A stretch of DNA of 64,000 nt from Cryptomeria japonica. Lineage: Eukaryota; Streptophyta; Pinopsida; Cupressales; Cupressaceae. Below, one piece after another: positions 1-10,660 of the stretch. The translations under genes and the position numbers were made by a program. Numbering within the stretch: the first letter of the stretch is position 1; each line of letters begins with the position of its first letter. Where the stretch lies: positions 343,659,870 through 343,723,869 of the forward strand of contig NC_081412.1 of assembly GCF_030272615.1 (NCBI RefSeq), given 5' to 3'. The notes under the pieces are model-generated. The model saw nothing but the letters and a program-made list of their open reading frames with translations. It did not search any database and was not told the DNA's origin.

Positions 1-1551
1 TTCCGAAATCCAAAATCAGCTTGTACCATGGGAGAAAGAAGAGCACAAATGGCAAAATGTCCTGCCTCTATTTACCAAAATCAAAGAGTACGGAACTACC
101 AGATTTCTGACAGAACATTCAATTAATCTGGTATCTGATGAATGCCAACTTTTCATGCTTAAGAAAACTATCATGTGGTGGGTGCTCACCTTTCAGTTGG
201 TAATTACGGATGCGAAAACCTCTGTTTATGAACTCCAGGATTTGCAGAGCAGTATTGTCAAAAATAATAAAGTGGTTAATCCCAATCATGATTGGGAACT
301 AGGAATCTGCGGGGCAAGTACACAGGAAGCAGTCAAGTCATTCCGGTTGAACATGGAGAAGATTAGAGTTAGGAGTAGTTTCACACCGGAGGATATAACC
401 AAAGTGGCTAGGATCGAATCTATGGTTTTCAATTGAAATGATCAGCTGCCGAAGCACTCAGAGAAAATGGTGCAACACAGGTGGAATAAAGAGGTGGCAA
501 AGGCGAAGCTTAATGCAATGAAAGTCCCAAGACAATCAATGATCCAAGAACTCACGGTTGCTCATGATGCTCACGAAGACGGAGAAGAGGGTGATGATGA
601 GATATAACATAATGCATCCGCTTTGGGCTTGTTCTCTTTATTTTAAAAAAAGCAAAACATTTTTCATAGTTATATAAAAACTTCGGGACAACTGTCCCAA
701 AATACTTTCTGTTGGTTTTGTAACTATTTTATCGGGGAGTGGTCGAGTTTTCAGGGAGACCCTCCCCCATTTAGACTATAAATTAAGTAGAACCGATGGT
801 AGAAGGGGGATTTTTTTTAGTAACTGATTTAAAAAAAAACTAGAACGTGTGTTTGTTTTTGTATTTTCTTATTCCTAATCAAAGGGGGAATCAGATGGTG
901 GAAATTTGTGGTGGAAAAAGATTAGCAGATGTATCATTATGTCTTTGATTACATAAAGATATATATATGAAATCTGGTGATATTATTTTTGGGGAGAAGA
1001 AAGATTTGTGTATTTTGAATCCGAATAGATAACATGTCTTTGCATATGTTCATCCGATCAAGAAACAGTATATGATTATTTCATTGTAGTTTTTCATTAT
1101 TCCTGTGATGTTCTTTCCTTTGAATGTGTTGTTTACTCTGGAAAAGATTCATGTTTGTGGGTGCATTCATTTTCTCTGAATTTGTTCATCTTTATTTGGA
1201 AGAAGTATATTGAACTTTGTTTTAGTTACTGTAATTACATACTTTGAAAATTAAGAAGATAGTTTCCATTATTTATGAGATATGAGGAAAGTTATAGCCT
1301 TTCATCCAAGAATGATATAGGCAGCCTTATACACTTTTTGGTTAAAAGCTTTCATTTGGATATAAATATAAAAACAAAAACATACTTTATGAAAAATCTA
1401 GATAGGGAGCTGTACCTAGGCAAAAATTCAGAGGGAGGTGATTGAACAAATGCCGACCCAACTGTTCAGTGAACCATTTGTTCTTAAAAGAAGGTAACAG
1501 AGTCCTAAAATTAATCATTTAAATGCAAAGAGCAAAATCTATTCACTAACA
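1..1551 (+). repeat. Left terminal direct repeat of A (LTR plus possibly upstream sequence), cut by the window edge
   Basis: It aligns with 14229-15776 at constant offset apart from small indels. Both copies end in CTAACA and homology then stops; copy 1 continues into a primer-binding site, copy 2 into element D. The left LTR limit cannot be set because copy 1 reaches base 1. The repeat includes the end of an ORF (to 607), a TATAAAT at about 777 and purine-rich tracts near 803, 883 and 994. So either the LTR is long and contains coding sequence, or the LTR is short and 1 to about 800 is the tail of an adjacent tandem copy. Confidence 0.85.
2..607 (+). pseudogene. 3' end of accessory ORF, copy 1 (partial at edge)
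   Basis: It is open from the first bases and matches the end of the accessory ORF at 14229-14834. The only break is an in-frame TGA at 434-436, which copy 2 shares. After it the same frame runs to TAA at 605-607 and ends in an acidic tail (HEDGEEGDDEI). This copy keeps CAG at 17, 236 and 245 where copy 2 has TAG, so it is the better preserved C-terminus. Function unknown; the segment is charged and predicted helical by eye. No start is visible because the ORF begins before the window. Confidence 0.6.
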
Positions 1552-1557
1552 GATTTC

Positions 1558-1573
1558 TGGTGACTCTGCTGGG
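1558..1573 (+). other. Primer-binding site of A
   Basis: TGGTGACTCTGCTGGG begins 6 nt after the LTR end at 1551. It starts with TGG (complement of a tRNA CCA tail) and resembles the TGGYGACTCTGNTGGG-type primer site common in plant Tat/Ogre-like elements. Element F has a close variant. The tRNA identity (probably Arg) is from memory. Confidence 0.75.
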
Positions 1574-1698
1574 AATACGAAACAAAGAGAAAACCAAATT
1601 TTTTTCAATAGACCAGTATGTCATAAACGTGAGCCCATAATAAGCAAAAGTGTTTGGAGTGCAGGAAGATTGTCGAGATTGAGTCTTGATTGAAGTAA

Positions 1699-3390
1699 CC
1701 TGGTTTAATCATCCTAGATTCTCATCCATATATTAGAACACAAAGGAAAGAAGGAGTAATTGATAACTGTTTTGAAGAATTGCAAAATCTGTCATTTGTC
1801 CCAAGTTTTACTCCTAGAAGGAAGGCCAAGAGTAGACCTTCATCTCCTGACAGAGTTACTCCTATATCTTCTTCTTCCCCTTGGCAAGCACTAACACTTA
1901 TTGGAATTCAAGCTCCACCTCTTGTAACCATTCATCCAGTATTCATTATGGCTCAACCTTGGGGTGCGGCTGTTGGACCTCTTGCTCTTGCAGCCCATAA
2001 TCCGCTACCAAAAGGAGCAAAGGATGTTTTACCCAAATATAAAGGTGATGGAAAAGTTTCAGTTGAAGAGAATTTGAACTCTTTTAATGTAGCAACGGGA
2101 ATCCTAGCAGTTCAATATGAGGACGTGGCTGTTAGGCTTTTTGCCCAAACCCTCATTGAAGGGGCAGCAAAATGGTTTAGCCAGTTGCAATCAGGATCCA
2201 TAACTGACTAGCAAATGATGAAAACCACTTTTGAAAAAAGATTCCAAAGTGTTGATGATGAACACACGCTACTGGCTCAACTCACATAGATGAAGAAGGA
2301 AATTCATGAGCCGATGAGGGATTATGTAGCAAGATATAATAAGATTATTCACAAAACTCCTCAAGCCAAGAGACCAACTGCAGATAATCAGCGATGTTTC
2401 TTCATAAATTCCATGCCACCTGATGTAGGATTTCACCTTAGAAGAAGTAGGCCAACTGATCTAGAAACTACACAAAATGAGGCTATAGAGCTTGAAGATG
2501 ATCTGATAACAACTGGCAAATGGAGGAAGGATGTACAAATTCCTCAAGGACAATCTCAGGCTTCTACGTCCTCTACCGATCCAGTTGTTCAATAGCTTGT
2601 CAATGATATGATTGCTCTAAAGAGGCAAATACCTAAGCCTGGAAACTCTTATCCACAACCTTATCAAGATATAAGCAGGAGAACCTCAAATCAATATAAC
2701 TATGGATGACCGTTGCAACTTCCTGCAGCTCCACAAAGATTACAGATAGAGGCACCTCCTGACAAAGGTGTCATGTGTTCATTTCATCTTACCACTGATC
2801 ATGATGGAGTTTCATGTCCTGATATGATAAGACATGTTCAAATGCAAAACACAAAGGATGAATTAGGAGAGTTCACTGAAGCAGAAAGAATTCAAGAGGC
2901 ACCTGGCAACTCTAGAACATTCTACCTCGAATATGAGTTAAATTCAGAAAAGGGTAGTAACATTTTGGCAACTCTTGAAGGTTCTTCATGTGCGATCCTA
3001 ACAAGGAATCAACAAACCTCCCAGCCTTCTTCGTTTGTGAACCCTTCTGGAAACAATTTCAAAAGCAAAGAACTCCCAGGTAATAGTTTTTCAAAGGTTC
3101 CCGAGGTTAAGATTTTGCAAAGGAACCATGAAGATCATAAGAGCTCTTCCTCTTCTTCCTCCTTTGATATCATTGAATTCTATAAGGCCTCAACCATTCA
3201 ACTGCCTACCACTGAGTACTTAAAGCTTAACCCAAAAGAGTTGGATAAACTGGTCAAATACGTTAAAGGGGATTCCTTTTCAGAGTCTCAAGTACACGGG
3301 TGTATGGAAAATAGTGATTTAGCTGCTACTGAAGGGTCTTCATCTATCCCCTGCTCATTAGCTAATCTAGCAGATCACTGTGCTTTTCAT
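1699..3390 (+). pseudogene. gag: A gag (capsid/nucleocapsid) remnant
   Basis: Gag packages element RNA in virus-like particles. The frame is open from 1699 but has no convincing ATG, so the start is lost or non-standard. A capsid-like block (about 2010-2590) has the retrotransposon gag signature: RLFAQTLIEGAAKWF, then F..RF and the arginine-rich stretch after it. A zinc-knuckle-like C-x2-H...H...C (CSFHLTTDHDGVSC) lies at about 2779-2820. In-frame stops occur at 2209, about 2287, 2593 and 2708; most read as CAG-to-TAG. A serine-rich run is at about 3145. The frame leads directly into protease, as in fused gag-pro polyproteins. Confidence 0.75.
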
Positions 3391-3930
3391 TACACAAGGT
3401 CTAGGCATGAGGTCGAGATTCCAAAACCTGAACCTTTCTATATTTCCCTTCTCCTAAATGGCCAAAAGTTAAGTAATTGCATAATTGACTCAGGGGCTTC
3501 AGACAATATAATGCCTTCTTCTGTGGCTAAATCTTTAGGTTTAACCCTTACTAAAATGTTTGGAAGATGCTTTTCAATGGATGGAAAACAGGTTCCTCTT
3601 ATTGGTCAGGTAAAGGACGTTTAGGCAGTGCTGGCATCATGCCCAAACAAAAGAGTAAGATTAACTATACTGGTTGTTGATATTCCGGCGAGTTACGGAA
3701 TGCTTCTAAGTAGGACGTTTTGCAAGGATCTCGGAGGCGAAATCAAAATGGACTTGTCTGAAGCTGTTATTCCCCTTGGAAACCAGAAAATCAAGCTTGA
3801 ACCTGAACCCAAGAATAAGTATATTGTATTTCCCTCAGATAACCCGAAAGCCCAGATTCTGTTTCAGGAGTGTGAGTTTGGAAACTATCTTGTCCTTGCA
3901 CCTGGTGAAAAGAAAATAGATAAGATAGCT
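3391..3930 (+). pseudogene. A aspartic protease
   Basis: Retroviral-type aspartic protease that would cleave the polyprotein. The catalytic motif IIDSGASDNIM has D-S-G codons at 3487-3495. A beta-strand-like PFYISLLLNG precedes it, and NYGMLISR-like ASYGMLLSR follows at about 3690, matching the same position in F. TAG at 3622-3624 breaks the frame in the flap region; the next open segment (3628) continues the same frame. The D-S-G form matches F, whereas B, C and E have D-G-G. Confidence 0.8.
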
Positions 3931-4410
3931 AATGAACTTGGTGGACTATGGCAGATGGAGTTTGATGGAAGCTACGCTAACTCCGGTTCTAGAGCAGGGG
4001 TGGTTTTGTTGTCACCAACTGGTAATATTTTCCCCTTTTCCTTCAAGTTGGATTTTAAAAACACTAATAATACTGCTGAATATGAAGCACTATTATTGGG
4101 ATTAAGTGAGGCTAAATGTAAAGGAACTAAGTTGCTTAAAGTCAAAGGTGACGGAGAGTTAATTGTTAGGAAGGTGAGGAATGTTTATACGGTTAAGAAT
4201 GAAAAGTTGAGGCATTACAGGAATATAGTTTGGGATGAGACAGAATTCTTTGACGCCTTCTCGATTGAAGCAATTCTGAGGGAACAAAATAGTAGGGCAG
4301 ATTCATTGGCCGTGTATGCCTCACTTTTATTACCACATCCGGATTTTAAAGCTAACTCATATAGGATCGAAATGATCTATAGGCCTAGTGTTCCCGATAA
4401 TGTAGATCAT
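3931..4410 (+). pseudogene. A archaeal-type RNase H (aRNH), placed upstream of RT
   Basis: Second RNase H of the kind acquired by Tat-lineage elements; it would help remove RNA from the RNA:DNA hybrid. All four acidic positions are present: MEFDGSYA (D at 3964), AEYEALLLG (E at 4084), VKGDGELIV (D at 4150) and SRADSLA (D at 4300). The domain itself is uninterrupted. It lies between protease and RT, not between RNase H and integrase as in element B. Element F shows the same order, so this is not a local rearrangement of A. Confidence 0.8.
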
Positions 4411-4892
4411 TGGCAGGTTTTTGATGCAGATGCACAGATCAAAGATTTCCTAGAATGTGCTCAATCATTTTCTCAGTCATATTTTGAAGGCTCTGAGAGT
4501 GTTTGCAAAGAGTTCAGTCCAGACCCAGAGGTAGATCCTACAAATGGCTTTATTAAGCTCAAAGGTAACAAAATTCCTAGGGGGTTAGTGACTCTGGAGA
4601 GATTTTTCACCAGAGATGACGCATTCATAGGTAATAAAGTTCCCAAGGATGATGGGAAAGGAAAATGTGAGAAAATAAACTTGGGAGATGAAGCTAATCC
4701 AAAAGAAGTGACAATCGGCCGGTGTTGTTTTGTAGAGGAAAAGAGAACACTTGGTACACTGCTTAAGGAGTATATTGATGTTTTTGCTTGGTCTTATGAT
4801 GATCTGAAGGAGTTTAGAAATGGACATTTTCAACATTAGATTCCGCTGAAGCCAGGCGTCTCTCCTTTTAGGCAAAAATTAAGGAACTTTAG
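4411..4892 (+). pseudogene. A RNH-RT linker and first part of RT, broken by insertion
   Basis: The segment continues from aRNH through a tether (PSVPDNVDHWQVFDAD, matched in F by VPDNVKSWQVFDGD) to the RT-proximal block with VFAWSYDDL at about 4783-4809 and PFRQK at about 4866. In F the same block precedes the RT fingers. TAG at 4837-4839 reads as CAG-to-TAG by comparison with F. The RT match ends at about 4892 where AT-rich G sequence begins; the palm with the YxDD box is missing. Confidence 0.7.
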
Positions 4893-5524
4893 CTCAATAG
4901 CTCAATCACGAAAGCAATCATGAAAGCACAATTGCAATGATCTATCCTAAACACATTCAATAGAGACATAAAGATAAAACATTCAAAAAGATTATGCAAA
5001 CCAGATGTTCCCTTCATGCGGCTCCATTGTTCTTCTTTCTTCTCCAAATAGTTTTGTTGTAGATCTCACCTTCAAGTGCATAAACCTAATTGTGAAAGCA
5101 AGATTGACATTGACACAAGAATACTCGAAGCGTGATTTGACAAAGTGATTAGAAATTCAATAGTCTGATTAGGGATCAAGAATCAAGGGGTTTTGATTGA
5201 AGAAATTCATCCAATTTATAGAGAAATTGGATAGATGACAAGATTAGCATGATTCAATTCAAATGGAAATTGCAAATCAATTATGTCAATTATGACAAAT
5301 TATGCACTTTCTATGCAAAATTTGTTGATTGATAATTTATGACAAATTATGACAAACTTCTATGTCAAAAAATTGATTGATTGCCAATTATGACAAATTG
5401 ACATGTCATTTCCATGAATTTAGGAGAGAAATAGGAGGAAATTGAAATTAGGAATTAGAAAATTAGGAAATTAGAGAATTAAGAATTAGGAATTAAGAAA
5501 TTGATGGAAATTAGAAATTAGGTA

Positions 5525-5558
5525 AATTAATTAATAATTTATCATTTATTAATTAATT
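5525..5558. repeat. AT palindrome in G LTR
   Basis: Perfect 13-bp arms AATTAATTAATAA (5525-5537) and TTATTAATTAATT (5546-5558) around an 8-nt spacer. B and C LTRs have similar palindromes in the same U3 region. Confidence 0.8.
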
Positions 5559-5869
5559 CACAAAGAGGAATAATTAGCCAATTAAATGAACATTTAATTG
5601 TAATGAGAAGACTTAGGATAAATAAATAATTTATTAATCCTAAAGGAAGAAATGACACACAAGGTTAAATGATTAAATCATGAAACCCTAGAAGACGAAT
5701 TAGCAATGCGGGAATGACAATTAGGTCTTGATTGAAGATAATTGATATCGATCATGATTTTGAATTGATAAACGACCAATGTGATAAATGATTTGATTGA
5801 TAAAATGCGCCAATTGACGAGGAACAATGACAAATTGATCCAAATTGACACGATTGAGAAGGACGACGA

Positions 5870-6090
5870 TCGATGACAAATCGATCACGAAATGACAAGA
5901 TTGACAAAAAGACAAGGATTGATGACAAAATAGATTGCAAAATGACTATTGAAAATGACCACGATCAATGACAAATCGATCGCAAAATGACAAGATCGAA
6001 CATGACAACGACCGATGACAAATCGATCGCAAAATGACAAGATTGACAAGAGGACAACGATCAATGACAAATCGATCGCAAGATTGATAG
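5870..6090. repeat. About 48-bp tandem repeat in G LTR
   Basis: The core GACAAATCGATCGCAAAATG recurs with ACAAATCGAT starting at 5876, 5971, 6018 and 6067 (spacings 95, 47 and 49). Units also carry GACAAGATTGACAA. Short minus-strand reading frames here only translate the repeat. Confidence 0.8.
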
Positions 6091-6385
6091 GAGGACAAAA
6101 CCCTAATTAGGATTGACGATGTCCAAAATGATGACAAATGAGCACGCACATTGATGCAATAAGATAAGATCGATTAAAATCATGACTGGAGAGTGTTGTC
6201 AACAAGACCAAATTTGAGAGTAAGATGAATGAAGAATGAAGAAGAAGGACTCGATGCTCGCAAATGATAAAGACCAAGTGCGTGACATAGGAGAAATGTT
6301 AATGCGATGCAAAAACCTAAAATGAGGCAATGCGCAAATGTTAAAGTATGATTCCGCAAGCGTTGACCATTTTTAGGTGTCTACA

Positions 6386-6402
6386 TTTTGCCCCTCTTTG
6401 AG
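6386..6402 (-). other. G polypurine tract
   Basis: Minus strand CAAAGAGGGGCAAAA directly abuts the LTR start TGTAGACACC. This is the expected plus-strand DNA primer position and fixes the orientation of G. Compare B at 21168. Confidence 0.8.
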
Positions 6403-7279
6403 ACAATGCGATTTTGAGCATTGTTTCAAAGAACAATAATGAAAATGCCCCAGACAATGACAATGACATATGCATGCCCCCTCGAGGAATTGGCCGGAAA
6501 CATGCAGAAAAGAGGCCAATTGATCGATAAGAATGATAGAAAATGATAGGATCAAACGGACTGCCAAGACTGACGGAAGAAATGTTAGTAAGAAGAAATT
6601 AGACAGAGGACAGTTAGAGACGAAGAAAAACTTGCTTTCAGTAATGCACTTTGTAGGTGAGAACCTTTATTTAATGTAGCAAAATGGATGCGTAGCATCA
6701 TGGCATGGAAGGCCAAAGCTGAAATGCAACCCTTTTTGCAAAAGACAGACACATTGCAGACAAACAACAATCACAACAAAAAAGAAAGAGATCATGAACC
6801 ATCCCGGTCACTCTAAATCACTCAGTGACATCATCGAGCAACATAGGAACATGACCAAAGCCAAAGATAAATCAATTAAAAAGATAAGATGCACAAATTC
6901 CAACAAATCAAACAAACATCTTGATCTTCATTGTCAAAAGTTGAAAGTGCTGAGAGGATGATCATGCTGTCTGGTTTTAGGACATGCAGTACCCCGTCTA
7001 AGACAGGACACAGTCTGGTTTCGAGTATACCACACCCTATATAAGACCCATGATAGCGTGCCAAGGACGAATGATTTTGAGGTTGATTGATATGACAATG
7101 TTGATCAGTTTGAATGTCTGGTTTGAGTGAAAAGTTCATCTGTTTAAGCGTGATTTCAGTAAAGCACAATGTATGATTACGTGTCGTTGGAGGGATGCTC
7201 AGTGATTTGTCTTATGCACAAAAGAGATCATTTATTGCAAAATGCTTGTTTTTTTTGGATTTTAATGTTTTGAAATTTT

Positions 7280-7515
7280 TTTGGGTTCATTTTTTCAGGA
7301 CTTTATTTGACTTTTTAGGGCTTATCTCAGGACTTTTATTCAATTTTTTATTGAATTTTTTCAGGACCTTATTTGATTTTTTTTTGTACCTCTTTTTTCA
7401 GGACATTTTTAAATGTTTTTGAGATTTTTTCAAGACATTTTTAAATGTTTTTGAGATTTTTTTCAGGACATTTTAAAATGTTTTTGAGATTTTTTCAGGA
7501 CATTTTTCAATTTTT
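7280..7515. repeat. Degenerate T-rich tandem repeat
   Basis: Units of about 30-35 bp built on TTTTTTCAGGACATTTTTAA then ATGTTTTTGAGA repeat imperfectly about six times. A shorter relative (TTTTTCAGGACCTTTTATG) occurs in B's 3' region at about 26308. Confidence 0.75.
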
Positions 7516-8157
7516 TATGATTTTGCCCCCAGTGTCTAGCAAGGCAAGGAATATGATAGGTGAATAAATAGGCTTGCTGAAATGATGGTGGATAGAGGGA
7601 AGACAAAGGCCTTTTATTATGGAGACAATACAGATGCAATTTTCAAGGGCTATGGCATGATGGGACAAGCGACTGGATATGACAATGTAAAGCAGGAACA
7701 TGGCATAATGGACATTTTAAGAGGTTTTTGAAACCATGTTTAAATTTGGCGTCCTTATGTCAGATCAAGATCAAGGGATAGAAAGAGTGTATGGATAGTG
7801 ATAAGATATGGATAGGATAAGCAAGACCAAGAATGGATAAGGGACATGGACTGAAGGTCGGGATTGGCTAAGGGATAGTGGCAGAAATTTGCAATAAGAT
7901 AGGGAATATGGATGAAAGGTTGTAATAAGAAAATGGATAAATGACCAAAAGCTATGATAGACTAAAAGCTGCAAACAAGATGCATGACGCTCATGATGAT
8001 CCTCAGCCTTGTCAAGATCAAAGGTGGAAAGAGGAAATGGACATGAGGGACAATAGGATATGAAGGGTAATGACAAGGTAATGAAACAATGAGGGAAAAA
8101 AGGATATGATAGGATAAAACCTGCCCCCAAGTGTGGTGTGCAAGAAGTTCATAGATT

Positions 8158-8232
8158 ATGCATGATGCCTGTTTGCCAGGTTTTCATCATGGTACTTGCC
8201 CAAGGTGCCTGTTTGCCAGGTTTTCACCAGTG
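8158..8232. repeat. Duplicated 3' UTR motif (G)
   Basis: Two copies of GCCTGTTTGCCAGGTTTTCA at about 8167 and 8207, separated by TCATGGTACTTGCCCAAGGT. Diverged versions occur just downstream of integrase in B (26173-26255) and C (37744-37822). Confidence 0.7.
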
Positions 8233-8907
8233 AATGAATTATTTTTGCTTTACTTTTTTTTTCTTTTCTTTTTTTCACTTTTTTTTGAATTTTTTTTTTT
8301 GAATTTTTTTTTGTATTTTGACTTTTTCAATAGAAGATGGACACATGATAGGGGATGGAAGAAGGACTCAAGCGTCTTTTTTGTTTGGATAGTAGCCTTG
8401 AAAAAAAATGGACCATGACCTTTAAAAGTATGCTCAAAGACGTTGGTAGGATAAGGACATTGAAAATGAGATGAAACCAAGGCAAGGATTTATGCAAAGG
8501 ATTGGATCCAAGGGATGGAAGGATGGAAAATATGCATTGGATAATGGATAGGGTATTGGAAGAACTGGGCTTCAGTGGATGGAAATGTTGGCAAGATCGA
8601 CATTGGCACACACCTTGAGGGATGATGGACTGATGGAGGAAAAGTGGGTTTTGGATATTGAGATTTGGATGGAGGAAAGGATATGGATTTTGGGACATAA
8701 GGGCCCAAAATGGATGAAGAAGGTGATGGAGGAATAGATTTGAGAGTTTTGGATGGAGGAATAACAACTTTGGATGCCAAGTTGGATGTTTCTTTAGGCT
8801 TTTGTGCTTCAAGGAGCTGCTTAGGGATCCACATGGTTTTTGATTTTTCATGCTTTTGTGGTTCCTTGGAGTGAATTGCTTGCACAAGGGATTTAGGAAC
8901 CCAAAAA

Positions 8908-9409
8908 TGCTTTTTAGAAAATTAAAGGATCAGTTGCAAATGCGCCCACTCTTGTTAACCCAGATTTCATGAAGGATTTTATTCTGTATTGTTATGCATC
9001 AGACCATACTGTGTCTAGAATTCTGTTGCAGTTGGATGAACATGGGACTGAAATGCCTATAGCGCTCATGAATAGTCTGCTCAAGAAGCATGAGCTCAAA
9101 TATTCACCTATGGAGAAACAGGCATATGCGGTTGTAAAAGCCGTGAAACAGTTTTGATATTATATCCTGCATTCTCACTCTGTGGATTTTGTTCCAGATT
9201 CAGCCGTGAAAAGTATTTTGACTCAATAAGAGGTTGGACTAAATAAGCGAGCAACATGGGTGACCAAAATTCAAGAGTATGACTTAGAAATTCGCCCTAT
9301 GAAGACAATTAAAGGGCAGGGCTTATGCAAGTTGATAGCGGAAAATGAGGTGGAAACTGAAGCAGAGTTACCATTAACTCTTTTTGTTGGATTGTAGGAT
9401 ACTTGGTTC
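8908..9409 (+). pseudogene. A RNase H and RT connection, resumed after G
   Basis: The gypsy-type RNase H that follows RT. KGSVANAPTLVNPDF (about 8928) leads into FILYCYASDHTVS, LLKKHELKYSPMEKQAYAVVKAVK and RATWVTKIQEYDLEIRP, the usual order in plant Ty3 elements. Breaks: TGA 9155-9157, TAA at about 9228 and TAG at about 9396. The first in-frame residues after G lie deep in the connection, so the RT palm is absent. Confidence 0.8.
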
Positions 9410-10660
9410 TCTGATGTGGCCTACTATTTAACTTATGGTAGTTGCCCAAATCATCTGTTGGCTAAAGAACAAAGGAATTTAAAATTAAAAGCTGCAAAGT
9501 ATGTAATTTGGCAAGATGTTCTATACAAAAAGGGGTTAGATGGAACATACCTAAGGTGTGTAGATAAACCTCAACAACAAAAGCTCCTGGAAGCTTATCA
9601 TGGAGACGTTTGTGGTGGACACTTTTCATCATCTGTTACTGCATTCAAAATTCTAAGAAATTGTTTTTATTGGCCCGACATGTTTCAGGATGCCTATATT
9701 CACGTAAAAGAATGTGAAAAATGTCAATTGTTTTCTGGGAAGCCACATTTAGCAGCACTGCCTCTAAGGCCTGTAGTGATGGATGAACCTTTCACATAGT
9801 GGGGCATTGATTTCATAGGCCCAATAAACCCTCATTCCAGTGCAGGTCACATGTATATTTTGACAGCTACTAACTACTTTACAAAGTGGGTAGAAGCCAT
9901 TCCCACCAAAAAGGCCAACTCAAAGATTGTGTGTAGTTTTCTCATGGATTACATCCTAGTTCATTTTGGGGTACCCCAGAAAATTGTGACAGATAATGCA
10001 TCATATTTCTCCTCTGAAGAGTTGACCGTGTTTTGCTATGATCATCAAATTTCAATCCCACATTCTTCTAATTATTTTCCTCAGGGCAATGGTTTGGCCG
10101 AATCTAGCGACAAGAATTTGATAGTCATCATAAAGAAGCTAGTTGATGATAATGCTAGGAATTGGCATAAGAAGTTATATGAGGCTTTATGGGCGGACAG
10201 GACCACACCCAAGAGGGCTATTGGGATGGCACCTTTTGAACTTGTGTATGGTGTAGGAGCGAAACTTTCTTTGCCACTGGAGTTATCAGCAACCAAGCTG
10301 CAAACAGTAGTGGAAGATTCCTTCTTTCAAAATGCTTTGGAGAAAAGAATCATGTATCTGACAAAGGTAGAAGAAGAAAGAGAATTGCTAGTGGATAGGA
10401 TTTCAGAACATCAGAGCTGAGTAAAGAGGATTTTTGACATGTGAGCTCGACCAAGAGGTTTCCTAGTAGGAGATGAGGTGCTACTATGGGACAAAAGGAA
10501 AGAGTCCAAGGGTGCTCACGGCAAGTTTGATTCATTGTGGAAAGGTCCTTTCAGAATTTGTGAAGCAGTAGGACAAAATGCATTCAGACTCAGCTATGCT
10601 GATGGAACGATCATGCCTTATACCTACAATGGGCAAGATCTCAAGCTCTATAAATTGTAA
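9410..10660 (+). pseudogene. A integrase
   Basis: DDE integrase that would insert the cDNA. The N-terminal HHCC zinc finger (AYHGDVCGGHFS ... CEKCQ) is at about 9594-9725. The core has GIDFIG (D at 9809), VTDNAS (D at 9992) and GNGLAES (E at 10100), a D-x35-E spacing. The C-terminal module with WKGPFRI (about 10540) ends at 10660. Stops: TAG 9797-9799 just before the first catalytic D, TGA 10418-10420 and TGA at about 10441, each readable as one C-to-T change. Catalytic residues are conserved, so the breaks look late. Confidence 0.9.

Larger units (their letters stand above)
4893..6385 (-). repeat. G 3' LTR (about 1.5 kb, 3' limit uncertain)
   Basis: It begins (minus strand) with TGTAGACACCTAAAA at 6385, the same start as the C LTR, directly after the PPT. 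A TATA box (minus CTCTATAAATTGG) lies at about 5210-5222. The terminal CA end is not identifiable near 4893, so the LTR may be clipped. It contains an AT palindrome (5525-5558) and a 48-bp tandem array (about 5870-6090). Confidence 0.65.
4893..8907 (-). mobile_element. Element G: 3'-end fragment of a Tat-family element inside A
   Basis: Antisense to A. Read right to left it has a 3' UTR with low-complexity and tandem repeats, a polypurine tract (6386-6402) and a 3' LTR (6385 down to about 4893). The PPT-LTR junction is nearly identical to that of B, and a 3' UTR motif (about 8158-8232) is shared with B and C, so G belongs to that group. No gag-pol was recognised. A is missing about 200 codons of RT at this point, so the junctions probably reflect deletion or recombination, and no target duplication is convincing. 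Confidence 0.7.
6403..8907 (-). other. G 3' UTR, no gene recognised
   Basis: About 2.5 kb without a credible coding region. It contains purine-rich GGGGCA sites on the minus strand (near 6451, 6478, 7525 and 8123), T-rich runs, a degenerate tandem repeat (about 7280-7515) and a duplicated GGTTTTCA-containing motif (8158-8232). A Pro/Ser-rich minus-strand open stretch at about 8490-8885 could be the decayed PR-RT linker of G, since C has a comparable Pro/Ser-rich spacer, but I see no domain. Unlike B and C, no PMD ORF is present. Confidence 0.5.

Noticed and set aside
5870-6090. Regularly spaced repeats that could look like a CRISPR array
   Set aside because: Repeats are degenerate and contiguous without unique spacers, lie in an LTR of a plant retroelement, and no cas genes are present.
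5721-6149. Several overlapping Cys/Arg/Ser-rich minus-strand ORFs
   Set aside because: They overlap in different frames and only translate the 48-bp repeat.
7195-7422. Phe/Leu-rich plus-strand ORF looking like a membrane protein
   Set aside because: It is a translation of a T-rich tandem repeat in the G 3' UTR.
4886-8893. GGAAC at both ends of G as a target duplication
   Set aside because: A's reading frame does not resume after the right copy and RT is missing between them, so the match is likely chance.
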